Below, in pieces: positions 37,646 through 46,443 of a stretch of 64,000 nucleotides of DNA. The stretch comes from Rhodocyclaceae bacterium (GTDB lineage: Bacteria > Pseudomonadota > Gammaproteobacteria > Burkholderiales > Rhodocyclaceae), in contig JADJEF010000020.1 in assembly GCA_016702335.1 (NCBI GenBank), positions 1,798,001-1,862,000 of the forward strand, in the 5' to 3' direction. Position 1 is the first letter of the stretch. Every line of letters begins with the position of its first letter. The notes under the pieces were generated by a model. The model did not search any database, had not been told where the DNA came from, and saw nothing but the letters and a program-made list of their open reading frames with translations. The position numbers were made by a program, and so were the translations under genes.

Positions 37646-37683
37646 GCCCGAGTTAGCTGATAGATAAAGGCAGGGAGAGAGTC

Positions 37684-37764
37684 ATGAGCGATTTTAGTTA
37701 CTACGTAACCCGCGCTGCGCGCGCGTTAGTCTTCACTGAAATCGCTCCAGGAGAAAAATCATGA
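37684..37764 (+). CDS. small upstream open reading frame before cheA2
   Basis: 26 codons, starting with the same MSDF as cheA2. Its TGA overlaps the cheA2 ATG. It has a GGGAG site before the ATG at 37684. The start and flank (GTCATGAGCGATTTT) duplicate the cheA2 start region, so it may be a duplication remnant or a translated leader that couples to cheA2. There is no homologue that I recognise. Confidence 0.4.
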   Translation: MSDFSYYVTRAARALVFTEIAPGEKS

Positions 37765-39677
37765 GCGATTTTGGCGGAATGGAAGACCTGCTGCAGGACT
37801 TCCTGGTGGAGGCCACGGACTTGCTGTCCGGCGTCGATAACAAGCTCGTCGATCTGGAGAAAAATCCAGATGACAAGAGCATGCTCAACGATATCTTCCG
37901 TGGCTTTCACACCATCAAGGGAGGGGCTGGCTTTCTTAATGCAACGGAACTGGTCACCCTGTGCCACCTGACTGAAAATCTGTTCGATAAGCTGCGCACC
38001 GGCGAGATGGCGGTGAGCAAAGAGATGATGGATGTCATTCTCGAGGCCACGGGCTCAGTGCGTGACATGTTTGGCGAGCTTGAGCGCGCTACGCAGCCTG
38101 GCCCGGCATCGGCATCGCTGTTGGCGAACCTGAAGGCGGCGCTGGCGGGGCAACTCGTGGGTGGCGCGGCAGCGGCCCCGACACCGGCCCCGACACCGGC
38201 CCCTGTCGCCGTCGCAGCGGCGGCGGTCGCACCTCCGGCCGCTGCCGGCGGGCCTGATTGGACCGCACTTCACGGTGCCGTGACGAATGCCGCAGTGGCC
38301 CCGACACCGGCCCCGGTCGCTCCCCCGGTAACGGCGGTGGTACCTGCGCCGCCGCCGGTCGCTCCGACTCCGGAACAGATCATCCAGCAAGCCGTGGGCC
38401 GGCGCACGTCCGACAAGCCGGGTGCAGCGCCGGTAGCCAGCCGGCGCGAACCAGAAAAAGCCCGCGACAACTCCATTCGCGTCGATACCTCGCGGCTGGA
38501 CCAGGTGCTTAATCTTTCGGGTGAGATCGGCCTGACCAAAAACCGGTTGACCTCGCTGCGCTCCGACATTCTCAACGGGCGCTCGGATACTGACACCCTG
38601 CATGCGCTCGATCAGGCGGTGAGCCAGCTTGATCTGCTGGTTTCGGATTTGCAGAACGCGGTCATGAAGACCCGGATGCAGCCGATTGGCCGGTTGTTCC
38701 AGAAATATCCGCGCATCGCTCGCGATCTGGCGCGTAGCTTGGGTAAAGACGTTGAACTGGTGCTGGTGGGTGAAGAAACAGAAATTGACAAGACCATGAT
38801 CGAGGACTTGTCAGACCCGATCATTCACTTGATTCGCAACGCGGTGGATCACGGTGTCGAGCAGACCGCCGACCGTCTCGCCGCAGGCAAGCCGGAGAAA
38901 TCCACCGTACGTCTCGAGGCGCGTCAGGAAGGCGACCATATCGTCATCGTTGTCTCTGACGATGGTCGTGGCATGAACGCCGAACGACTTCGCGCCAAGG
39001 CGCTCGAGAAGGGCGTCATCTCCGACGAAGAAGCCAACACCATGGATGAACGTCAGAGTTTCAATCTGGTTTTCCTCCCCGGCTTCTCGACCAAGGACGT
39101 GGCCTCGGATGTTTCGGGACGTGGCGTCGGCATGGACGTCGTCAAGACCAATATCCAGAAGCTCAACGGCAATATTGAAATCAAGTCAGTACAAGGCAAG
39201 GGCTCGAGCTTCGTTATCTCTTTGCCGCTGACCTTGGCGATTCTGCCGGTACTGCTGGTGTCACTGGGTGATCAGCCATTTGCCGTCCCCCTTTCCATGG
39301 TGCGCGAGATTCTGCCTATCGATGTCGCCGACGTGCAGGAGGTAGGTGGCCGTGCGACCATGGTGGTGCGTGGCGAGGTGATGCCGATCTACCCGCTGCG
39401 CGGCCTGCTGGGTTGGGCACCGGAAGGTATCCCCGAGTACGGTGTGCTGATGCAGACGGCCGAGCATTCCTTCATTCTGGCCATTGATGGGTTTATGGGC
39501 CGCGAAGATGCAGTCATCAAGTCGCTTGAGGATTTCCGTCCGAAGGGCGTTGCCGGTGTGACCACCCTGTCGAATGGTCAGATCGTCCTGATTTTGGACA
39601 TGAAGGAAATCCTTGCGGCAATGGGCGAAAGCCGGGGTGTAGCCCGCTCGGCCTTCATACCGTTGGCAGCGGCATAG
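37761..39677 (+). CDS. cheA: chemotaxis histidine kinase CheA2
   Basis: 638 residues, intact. Hpt domain with phospho-His50 (FHTIKGGAGF), a Pro/Ala-rich linker made of repeated APTPAP units, dimerisation domain (LNLSGEIGLTKNRL), ATPase domain (IIHLIRNAVDHGVEQ, DDGRGMN, GRGVGMDVVK) and CheW-like regulatory domain. It has no CheY-binding P2 domain recognisable by me. It phosphorylates CheY and CheB. Preceded by cheYZ and followed by flhB, the usual flagellar arrangement. Confidence 0.95.
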   Translation: MSDFGGMEDLLQDFLVEATDLLSGVDNKLVDLEKNPDDKSMLNDIFRGFHTIKGGAGFLNATELVTLCHLTENLFDKLRTGEMAVSKEMMDVILEATGSVRDMFGELERATQPGPASASLLANLKAALAGQLVGGAAAAPTPAPTPAPVAVAAAAVAPPAAAGGPDWTALHGAVTNAAVAPTPAPVAPPVTAVVPAPPPVAPTPEQIIQQAVGRRTSDKPGAAPVASRREPEKARDNSIRVDTSRLDQVLNLSGEIGLTKNRLTSLRSDILNGRSDTDTLHALDQAVSQLDLLVSDLQNAVMKTRMQPIGRLFQKYPRIARDLARSLGKDVELVLVGEETEIDKTMIEDLSDPIIHLIRNAVDHGVEQTADRLAAGKPEKSTVRLEARQEGDHIVIVVSDDGRGMNAERLRAKALEKGVISDEEANTMDERQSFNLVFLPGFSTKDVASDVSGRGVGMDVVKTNIQKLNGNIEIKSVQGKGSSFVISLPLTLAILPVLLVSLGDQPFAVPLSMVREILPIDVADVQEVGGRATMVVRGEVMPIYPLRGLLGWAPEGIPEYGVLMQTAEHSFILAIDGFMGREDAVIKSLEDFRPKGVAGVTTLSNGQIVLILDMKEILAAMGESRGVARSAFIPLAAA

Positions 39678-39691
39678 CACGCGTTGAATTT

Positions 39692-39718
39692 CCGCAAGTC
39701 GGCGCTGGCGGGACGGCG
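39692..39718 (+). repeat. dispersed 27-bp repeat, copy 9
   Basis: CCGC, invariant core, CGGG, ACGGCG; 14 bases after the cheA2 stop, in the 162-base gap before flhB. Confidence 0.9.
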
Positions 39719-39798
39719 CTGATTTGCAGGGGCGGATGGTTTTAGGGCCACTTACCCAATTAACGGGGCATTGCGAGCCTGTTTGAGGGTTCGCGTTT

Positions 39799-39829
39799 TC
39801 TCATCACGGCAATAATTGCCGGTATGAGA
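39799..39829. promoter_or_regulatory. 31-bp near-perfect palindrome before flhB
   Basis: Arms TCTCAT and ATGAGA, and GGCAAT and ATTGCC, are centred on one A (39814). It lies 11 bases before the flhB start, so its right arm adjoins the ribosome-binding site. An operator or an RNA hairpin that gates flhB translation would fit. Confidence 0.55.
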
Positions 39830-39839
39830 GAAGAATTCC

Positions 39840-41021
39840 GTGGCTGAAGAGAGCGACCTCGAAAAGACCGAGCCAGCGTCCTCGCGCCGCATTGAAAAGG
39901 CGCGCGAAGAAGGCAACATTCCGCAGTCACGCGAGCTGACCGCGTTCATGGTTCTGGCCGCCGGCACAGGAACACTCTGGGTGATGGGCGACTGGTTCGC
40001 CCATCGCACCACCGCGCTGCTCAGCGAAGGCTTGCGCTTTGACCGTGGGGCTGCCTTTGACGCCACGCAAATGGCGGTTATTGCCTACAAGCTTTCCTAT
40101 GAGGCGTTGGTCACGCTGGCCCCCCTGTTTCTTCTAACGATTGTTGCCGCCATCCTCGCTCCGGCGGCCGTGGGTGGCTTTGTGCTTAGCCAAAAGGCAA
40201 TGCAGTTCGACTTCGGCCGAATGGATCCCATCAAAGGGTTTGGCCGGATGTTCTCGTGGCAAAGTGTTGCCGAACTGACCAAGGCCTTGCTCAAGGCCGC
40301 CTTGATTGGCGGCGTCATTTACTGGGTGGTCCTCAGTAAGCAAGGCGACTTGTTTGCGCTGATTTTGCAGCCTGTCGAAATGGGCCTGGGTGCCTTTGTG
40401 CATATCTTGCTGACCGCCCTCATGGCCGTAGTCGGTGGTGTGGCTGTCATTGCTCTGATCGATGTGCCATTTCAGCTTTGGCAATATTACGATCGCCTCA
40501 AAATGACGCGCGAAGAGTTGCGCCAGGAGCACAAGGAAATGGAAGGTGATCCGCACCTCAAGGCGCGCATTCGCAGTCAGCAGCGCGAGATCGCACGCCG
40601 GCGCATGATGTCAGAAGTGCCCAAAGCGGATGTCGTGGTTACCAACCCGACGCACTTTGCCGTAGCGCTGAAATATGACTCCGGCAAAATGGCTGCGCCT
40701 CAGGTCGTCGCCAAGGGCATGAATATGGTCGCCGCGCGCATACGCGAACTGGCTGCGGAAAATGGCGTGCCGATCGTAGAGGCACCGCCGCTGGCGCGCG
40801 CCCTGCACCGCCACACCGAGTTGGGGGATGGCGTACCGGCGGGTCTGTATACGGCAGTCGCCGAAGTCATGGCCTATGTCTATCAGCTGAACGAGTTTGC
40901 GCGCTCCGGCGGACGCCTGTTTCGACCCGTGCTGCCCGAAAATATTCCTGTGCCTGCAGACCTTGATCCGGGTCCGCAGCGAGATGCGCACGACGCTGAA
41001 CTGACTGGCGCAATGGCATGA
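39840..41021 (+). CDS. flhB: flagellar type III export switch protein FlhB
   Basis: 393 residues. Four N-terminal membrane helices are followed by a cytoplasmic domain with the self-cleaving site NPTH (269-272). It is the substrate-specificity switch of the flagellar export gate. The start is GTG at 39840, just after the palindrome. Its end overlaps flhA by four bases. The C-terminal tail extends beyond the usual end with Pro- and acidic-rich residues. Confidence 0.96.
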   Translation: MAEESDLEKTEPASSRRIEKAREEGNIPQSRELTAFMVLAAGTGTLWVMGDWFAHRTTALLSEGLRFDRGAAFDATQMAVIAYKLSYEALVTLAPLFLLTIVAAILAPAAVGGFVLSQKAMQFDFGRMDPIKGFGRMFSWQSVAELTKALLKAALIGGVIYWVVLSKQGDLFALILQPVEMGLGAFVHILLTALMAVVGGVAVIALIDVPFQLWQYYDRLKMTREELRQEHKEMEGDPHLKARIRSQQREIARRRMMSEVPKADVVVTNPTHFAVALKYDSGKMAAPQVVAKGMNMVAARIRELAAENGVPIVEAPPLARALHRHTELGDGVPAGLYTAVAEVMAYVYQLNEFARSGGRLFRPVLPENIPVPADLDPGPQRDAHDAELTGAMA

Positions 41022-43105
41022 ACCAGTCGCTCCTGGATTTCCTCAAGCGAATGAATGTGCGCCAGATGATGGCACCCGCGATCATCGTGTTTGTGCTCTC
41101 GATGATGGTGCTGCCGCTGCCACCCTTGATGCTGGACGTGTTTTTTACCTTCAATATCGCGATCTCGATCATCGTCCTGCTGGTGGCGATGTACGTGCTC
41201 AAGCCACTCGATTTCTCGGTGTTCCCGACGGTGCTGCTGGTTACGACCTTGCTGCGCCTGTCGCTCAACGTTGCGTCCACCCGCATCATCCTGCTCGAAG
41301 GCCATAACGGACCAGAGGCCGCGGGAAAAGTCATTGAGGCCTTCGGGCACTTTCTGGTCGGTGGTAACTACTTCGTCGGCATCGTGGTGTTCGTAATTCT
41401 TACGTTGATCAACTTCATCGTCATTACCAAGGGCGCGGGCCGCATCGCCGAGGTTTCAGCCCGATTCACTCTCGATGCCATGCCAGGCAAGCAGATGGCT
41501 ATCGACGCCGACCTCAATGCCGGTCTCATTGGTGAAGATGCCGCACGCAAGCGCCGCGCAGAGATCGCCCAGGAAGCTGATTTCTACGGCTCGATGGATG
41601 GTGCCTCGAAATTCGTGCGTGGTGATGCCGTTGCGGGAATCCTGATTTTGGTCATCAATGTGATCGGGGGGCTGATCGTAGGCATTGTCCAGCATGACTT
41701 GTCTGCAGGCGACGCCGCCGCGACCTACACCCTGCTTACTATTGGCGACGGACTGGTTGCCCAGATTCCGGCGCTGATCATCTCGACTGCCGCCGGTCTT
41801 GTCGTGACCCGCGTTGGCGGCGATGATCGCGATATCGGCACCCAGGTCGGTCAGCAGGTCTTCGGTAACCCCACGGTACTGATGCTCACCGCCGCCATAC
41901 TTGGTGTGCTTGGCCTGATTCCCGGCATGCCCCATTTTGCCTTCCTGCTTCTGGCCGCTGTGATGGGTGGGGGCTCGTGGTGGTTGCAGATCAAGAACGC
42001 TGCGGCAGCAGCGGCTCCCGCTCAGCCAGTGGCGCCGGTGGAGGCTCTGCCCACAGAGAACCTGGAAGCGAGTTGGGCGGACGTCGCCCCGGTGGATGTG
42101 CTTGGCCTCGAGGTTGGCTATCGCCTGATTCCGCTCGTTGATAAGGGCCAGGATGGCGAGTTGCTCAAGCGCATTCGCGGCCTGCGCAAAAAGTTCGCTC
42201 AGGAAATTGGCTTTCTGGCCGCGCCCGTGCATATTCGCGACAACCTTGAATTGCGCCCCAATGCCTATCGCATCGCCATGAAGGGGGTTGAGGTCGGGCT
42301 GGGCGAGGCCTACCCTGGCATGTACCTGGCGATCAATCCTGGTCGTGTCACCGGCACGCTGCCCGGTACGCCCACCAAAGACCCCGCTTTCGGGTTGCCT
42401 GCCATCTGGGTCGAGGCAGGGTTGCGTGAGCAGGCGCATGTGCTCGGCTACACCGTGGTGGATGCCAGTACCGTGGTCGCGACCCACCTGAACCATCTCA
42501 TTCTTTCGCATGCCGGCGAATTGCTCGGCCGTCAGGAAACCCAGTCATTGCTTGATCATCTCGCCAAAGAGTCGCCCAAGCTGATCGAAGATCTGGTACC
42601 CAAGCAGCTCAGTCTTGCGGTGGTGCAACGGGTGTTGCAGAACTTGCTGGACGAGGGCGTGAGTATTCGCGACATGCGCAGCATCATTGAAACCCTCGCG
42701 GAATGCGCGCTGCGTACTCAAGACCCGATGGAACTTACTTCGCAGGTGCGCATCGCCCTGGGCCGTTCCATCGTTCAGCAGTTGTTCCCGGGGACCAGTG
42801 AAATGCAGGTAATGACCCTCGATCCCCAACTCGAACGAATTCTTGGTCAGGTGTTGCAGGGCGGCGGCGATGCGTCCGGCATTGAACCCGGCCTCGCGGA
42901 TACGCTGTTGCGCGAAACCGCCATGGCGGCCCAAAAGCAAGAAGACCTCGGTTTGCCCGCCGTACTACTGGTGCCAGGTAGTCTGCGCTGGCTACTTGCA
43001 CGCTTTTTGCGGCGTGCTGTTCCACAACTCAAAGTGATCGCGAATACCGAAGTACCGGATTCACGAACATTGAAAGTAACAAATCTCATCGGAGCCACTA
43101 GATGA
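41018..43105 (+). CDS. flhA: flagellar export gate protein FlhA
   Basis: 695 residues, normal. Eight N-terminal membrane helices (LPPLMLDVFFTFNIAISIIV, FVILTLINFIVITKGAGRIAEV) and a cytoplasmic domain that docks export chaperones. The FHIPEP-family segment FPTVLLVTTLLRLSLNVASTR is clear. ATG 41018 overlaps flhB by four bases; its stop overlaps flhF by four bases. Confidence 0.97.
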   Translation: MNQSLLDFLKRMNVRQMMAPAIIVFVLSMMVLPLPPLMLDVFFTFNIAISIIVLLVAMYVLKPLDFSVFPTVLLVTTLLRLSLNVASTRIILLEGHNGPEAAGKVIEAFGHFLVGGNYFVGIVVFVILTLINFIVITKGAGRIAEVSARFTLDAMPGKQMAIDADLNAGLIGEDAARKRRAEIAQEADFYGSMDGASKFVRGDAVAGILILVINVIGGLIVGIVQHDLSAGDAAATYTLLTIGDGLVAQIPALIISTAAGLVVTRVGGDDRDIGTQVGQQVFGNPTVLMLTAAILGVLGLIPGMPHFAFLLLAAVMGGGSWWLQIKNAAAAAAPAQPVAPVEALPTENLEASWADVAPVDVLGLEVGYRLIPLVDKGQDGELLKRIRGLRKKFAQEIGFLAAPVHIRDNLELRPNAYRIAMKGVEVGLGEAYPGMYLAINPGRVTGTLPGTPTKDPAFGLPAIWVEAGLREQAHVLGYTVVDASTVVATHLNHLILSHAGELLGRQETQSLLDHLAKESPKLIEDLVPKQLSLAVVQRVLQNLLDEGVSIRDMRSIIETLAECALRTQDPMELTSQVRIALGRSIVQQLFPGTSEMQVMTLDPQLERILGQVLQGGGDASGIEPGLADTLLRETAMAAQKQEDLGLPAVLLVPGSLRWLLARFLRRAVPQLKVIANTEVPDSRTLKVTNLIGATR

Positions 43106-44736
43106 CAGTGAAGCGATTCGTAGGCGCCACGGCGCGCGAGGCCTTGCGCCGGGTGAAGGATGAACTCGGACCAGACGCCGTAGTGGTTTCGAACAAGCCG
43201 ATTGAAAACGGCGTCGAAATCCTCGCTATGTCCTCGGACAGTCTGGATGCACTGTCTCAAGGTGTGCCGACCGCTGGTGCGCCGACCGCCCGCGTTGCGC
43301 CTGCCGTGGCTTCGACCCAGAGTGCGCCATCGGCACCCGCCAGTCGGGTAGCGCAGCCCGCTGCCGCGCCGCGTCGTCCCGCCCCGCCGCCCACGTCCTC
43401 GGCAGCGCCGGCGATCAACGATAGTGATGATGATTACCGGGTGTTGATCAGCGGCGCTCGCCGCCAGGCCGCTGCGCGCAGCCAGTCGGACGCGCCTGTT
43501 CCGGGGTCATCACCGACCATGCGCCCCTGGGTGCCACCGGGCATGGCGCCCAAGGCGGCAGCACCGGCGATGCCGGACCCGGGCGAGAACGCTCGTCTGC
43601 GCCCCATTCCGCCACGCCATGCCGAGCACGCTGATATCCTGCCTGCTGCGCAAGTGGCCGCACACCTGCGCTCAGCGGCAGCACCCGGCGGAAATTTGCA
43701 AAGCGAGCCAGAGCCGCGTATTGACGGGCATGACGATCTGAGCGGCATGCCATCGCCGCAGGTGAGTGCGCTGATGGATGAAATGCGCACGATCAAGACC
43801 CTGCTGGAACGGCAGCTGTCTGGCTTTGCCTGGGGCGAACTGGCTAAACAGTCGCCCGTGCGCGCCCTGTTGCTGGGCGAAATGCTCGAGGTCGGTTTTT
43901 CAAGCGCGTTGGCGCGCAAACTGGTGCAAGAACTGCCCGAGGCCATGGCCGAAGAAGACAGCCGGCGCTGGATGCGCGCTGCCGTGAATCGCCGCTTGCG
44001 CACTCTGCCTGCCGATGGCGACTTGATTGATCGTGGCGGTGTCTATGCGCTGGTCGGCCCGACCGGCGTAGGCAAGACCACCACCACCGCAAAACTCGCC
44101 GCGCGCTGCGTGGTTCGCTACGGGGCTGATCGTCTGGCGCTGCTCACCACAGACGGGTATCGTATCGGTGCCCATGAGCAGTTACGCATCTATGGCCGCA
44201 TATTGGGTGTGCCCGTCTTCACGGTGCGTGACGGCGATGATCTGCGGCGCACACTGGCGGATCTGCGCGACAAGCACATGATCCTGATCGATACCGTGGG
44301 CATGAGTCAACGTGACCGCATGGTTGCCGAGCAGGCCGCGTTGCTCTCGCGCTCGGGCCAGGTCAATCGCTTGCTCCTGCTCAATGCCGGTGCGCGGGGT
44401 GACTTGCTTGATGATGTGGTGCGCGCCTACGCCGGCGAAAATCTCTCGGGCTGCATCCTGACCAAGGTCGACGAAGCGCCCTCGCTTGCACCGGCCATGG
44501 ACTGCATTGTGCGCAACGGCCTGACGCTGGCCTACGTCGCCAATGGCCAGCGCGTGCCGGAAGACCTGCATTTGCCCAACCGTACCTATCTGCTGCACCG
44601 TGCCTTCAAAATCGGCGCGGCGGCGACGGCGCACAGCCTGCATAAGGACGAGGTGCCGCTCGCGATGGCGGCGCACAGTGGCGATGCCTCCGCACCTGGC
44701 CCCGCACTACGCGCACAAGGGTATCCGCTTGCCTAA
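43102..44736 (+). CDS. flhF: flagellar biosynthesis GTPase FlhF
   Basis: 544 residues. A long, Pro- and Ala-rich N-terminal B domain (about 1-230) is followed by the SRP-like GTPase domain with P-loop GPTGVGKTTT (319-328), TTDGYRIGAHEQL, DTVGMSQRD and TKVDEAPSL. It sets flagellum position and number. The ATG overlaps the flhA stop; the end overlaps flhG by eight bases if the TTG start of flhG is right. Confidence 0.95.
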   Translation: MTVKRFVGATAREALRRVKDELGPDAVVVSNKPIENGVEILAMSSDSLDALSQGVPTAGAPTARVAPAVASTQSAPSAPASRVAQPAAAPRRPAPPPTSSAAPAINDSDDDYRVLISGARRQAAARSQSDAPVPGSSPTMRPWVPPGMAPKAAAPAMPDPGENARLRPIPPRHAEHADILPAAQVAAHLRSAAAPGGNLQSEPEPRIDGHDDLSGMPSPQVSALMDEMRTIKTLLERQLSGFAWGELAKQSPVRALLLGEMLEVGFSSALARKLVQELPEAMAEEDSRRWMRAAVNRRLRTLPADGDLIDRGGVYALVGPTGVGKTTTTAKLAARCVVRYGADRLALLTTDGYRIGAHEQLRIYGRILGVPVFTVRDGDDLRRTLADLRDKHMILIDTVGMSQRDRMVAEQAALLSRSGQVNRLLLLNAGARGDLLDDVVRAYAGENLSGCILTKVDEAPSLAPAMDCIVRNGLTLAYVANGQRVPEDLHLPNRTYLLHRAFKIGAAATAHSLHKDEVPLAMAAHSGDASAPGPALRAQGYPLA

Positions 44737-45514
44737 GCCGGCTCCCGGACCCGTTGCCGATCAGGCGGCGGGGCTGCGGCGCATGTTTGACCAGCGGCCG
44801 CATCAACTGGTCGCCTTTGCCGCGGGTGACGAGCGTTGCGGGCGTACGCCGCTCGTGGTGCAAACGGCCCTCGCGTTGGCCCAGGCCGGCGAGCGGGTGA
44901 TCATCATTGATGAGAACAGCGGGCCGAAACGCGCCATGGCCAAGCTGGGCGTGGATATTCCTGGCGACCTGTGGGATTCGCTGATCGCGCGCATCGCCTT
45001 GCAGCGCCTGATCGTGCCTGTGGCACACAATCTCTGGGCACTCGCCGCCGACGGGGTCGCCGCGCGCTTGCACCAGGATGTGCCCGAAATCCGCGAGAAG
45101 CTCGATATGGTCATGAACCCGATTATGGGTGGCGCCGAATTTGTGCTGGTTGACAGCAAGCTCTCGCGCGAAGGGCACCTCTCTTTGCTGTCGTCCACTG
45201 CAGAACACATGGTCGTGGTCGTCGGTGCCGAAGGTGACTCGATCACCGAGGCGTACGGGCTGATCAAGCGTCTGAGCCAGGAGCGAGGACGCGATGGGTT
45301 TCATATTGTCATCACGCGACCAAAAAGCGACGACATCGGACGCAAGGTTTTCGAGAATCTCAAACGCACGGCGCAGCAACACCTCGGGGTCAGGCTGGAT
45401 CTGTTGGCGGTCGTCATCTCGCCCACGTCAGGAGACCTTGCCGAAGAACTGTTCAGTCGCCTGCCGCACCCCATAGGAAACACCATGGGTCATAGAATCA
45501 CCGAGCTGCGATGA
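44729..45514 (+). CDS. flhG: FlhG-like MinD-family protein with degenerate P-loop
   Basis: 261 residues from a TTG at 44729, chosen for the AAGGG site upstream and because it gives the family N-terminus DQAAGLRRM. An ATG at 44684 is possible. FlhG normally works against FlhF as an ATPase that limits flagellar number. Here the Walker A segment reads AAGDERCGRT (31-40), so both lysines of the usual GKGGVGKT are missing (K to D/E and R). The rest (IIDENSG, FVLVDSKLS) keeps the fold. ATP binding is therefore doubtful. Confidence 0.85.
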   Translation: MPKPAPGPVADQAAGLRRMFDQRPHQLVAFAAGDERCGRTPLVVQTALALAQAGERVIIIDENSGPKRAMAKLGVDIPGDLWDSLIARIALQRLIVPVAHNLWALAADGVAARLHQDVPEIREKLDMVMNPIMGGAEFVLVDSKLSREGHLSLLSSTAEHMVVVVGAEGDSITEAYGLIKRLSQERGRDGFHIVITRPKSDDIGRKVFENLKRTAQQHLGVRLDLLAVVISPTSGDLAEELFSRLPHPIGNTMGHRITELR

Positions 45515-45566
45515 GCTTGCCGCTTGGCGAATGCCCAGGTGTTCAGTGGTATAGTCGGCTGGCGCT

Positions 45567-45582
45567 TGGCAGGCCAGCTGCC
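45567..45582 (+). promoter_or_regulatory. weak sigma-54-like element before fliA
   Basis: TGGCAGG, four bases, CTGCC, with GG-N10-GC spacing, 39 bases before fliA. It also forms a hairpin, so the match may be chance. An extended -10 (TGGTATAGT, 45547-45555) is an alternative fliA promoter. Confidence 0.3.
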
Positions 45583-45620
45583 GCCCCGAAACCCCACTCT
45601 CGACACCGCTCAATACACTG

Positions 45621-46439
45621 ATGTATACCGCCCAGGGCACGCTTGACAAGGAGCATCTGGTCACTCGCTATGCACCTCTGGTGAAGCGTATCGCGTTTCA
45701 CTTGATGGCGAAGCTGCCAGCCAGCGTCGACATTGATGATCTGGTACAGAACGGCATGATCGGTCTGCTTGATGCGCTCGGGCGATTTGAAGAGGGCATG
45801 GGCGCGCAGTTCGAAACCTATGCCGTGCAGCGCGTGCGCGGCTCGATGCTCGATGGCCTGCGCGACAACGACTGGCTCCCGCGCGGCCTGCGGCGCGAAA
45901 TGCGTCGGGTCGAAGCGGCCATACGTCAGCTGGAACACGAACATGGACGCCCTCCCTCTGAAGGCGAATTGGCGACGGCTTTGGGCATGCCGCTCGCGGA
46001 TTATCAAAAACTGCTCATGGACGCACGAGGCCACCAGTTGGTCTATCTCGAAGACCTCGTTGATAGTGACGGCGATGATTATCTGGATCGACATGCCTCG
46101 GATGCGCTGGCCCCCGACCCGCTCGAGGTCATCGAGCAGACCAGCGTGCGCAATGCCTTGATTGCGGCAATCGAAATGCTCCCGGAGCGGGAAAAAATGA
46201 TGATGGCGCTGTATTACGAGCAGGATCTCAATCTGCGTGAAATCGGCGAGGTGCTGGGCGTGACCGAATCGCGGATTTGCCAGTTGCATTCACAGGCGGT
46301 GGCGCGTCTGCGTGCGGCTGTGGTCGGTGAGGCGAAGCCTATAGCGAAGGCCAAGCGCGGACGCAAACCCAAGGCGGCGGCCACCACGACAGCGGCCGCG
46401 ACCGCCACCACCAAGGCCAGCATAGGTACAGGAGGGTAA
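45621..46439 (+). CDS. fliA: flagellar sigma factor FliA (sigma-28) with basic tail
   Basis: 272 residues, about 30 longer than usual. Regions 2 (VKRIAFHLMAKLPASVDIDDLVQNGMIGLLDAL), 3 and 4 (LNLREIGEVLGVTESRICQLHSQAVARLR) are intact. It directs late flagellar and chemotaxis promoters and is inhibited by FlgM (48540-48842). The extension after region 4 is KRGRKPKAAATTTAAA-rich, like an AT-hook or histone-H1-like tail. ATG at 45621. Confidence 0.95.
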   Translation: MYTAQGTLDKEHLVTRYAPLVKRIAFHLMAKLPASVDIDDLVQNGMIGLLDALGRFEEGMGAQFETYAVQRVRGSMLDGLRDNDWLPRGLRREMRRVEAAIRQLEHEHGRPPSEGELATALGMPLADYQKLLMDARGHQLVYLEDLVDSDGDDYLDRHASDALAPDPLEVIEQTSVRNALIAAIEMLPEREKMMMALYYEQDLNLREIGEVLGVTESRICQLHSQAVARLRAAVVGEAKPIAKAKRGRKPKAAATTTAAATATTKASIGTGG

Positions 46440-46443
46440 ACCG

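Noticed and set aside
38166..38312. GCCCCGACACCG tandem units in cheA2 as a mobile repeat
   Set aside because: They encode an Ala/Pro/Thr-rich linker in frame and are local coding repeats.
43264..43300. GTGCCGACCGCTGG and GTGCGCCGACCG resemble the repeat core
   Set aside because: They are part of a Pro/Ala-rich coding stretch of flhF and match fewer than 14 core bases.
45567..45582. Strong sigma-54 promoter for fliA
   Set aside because: Kept only as weak: it has mismatches and is also a hairpin, and an extended -10 lies just upstream.
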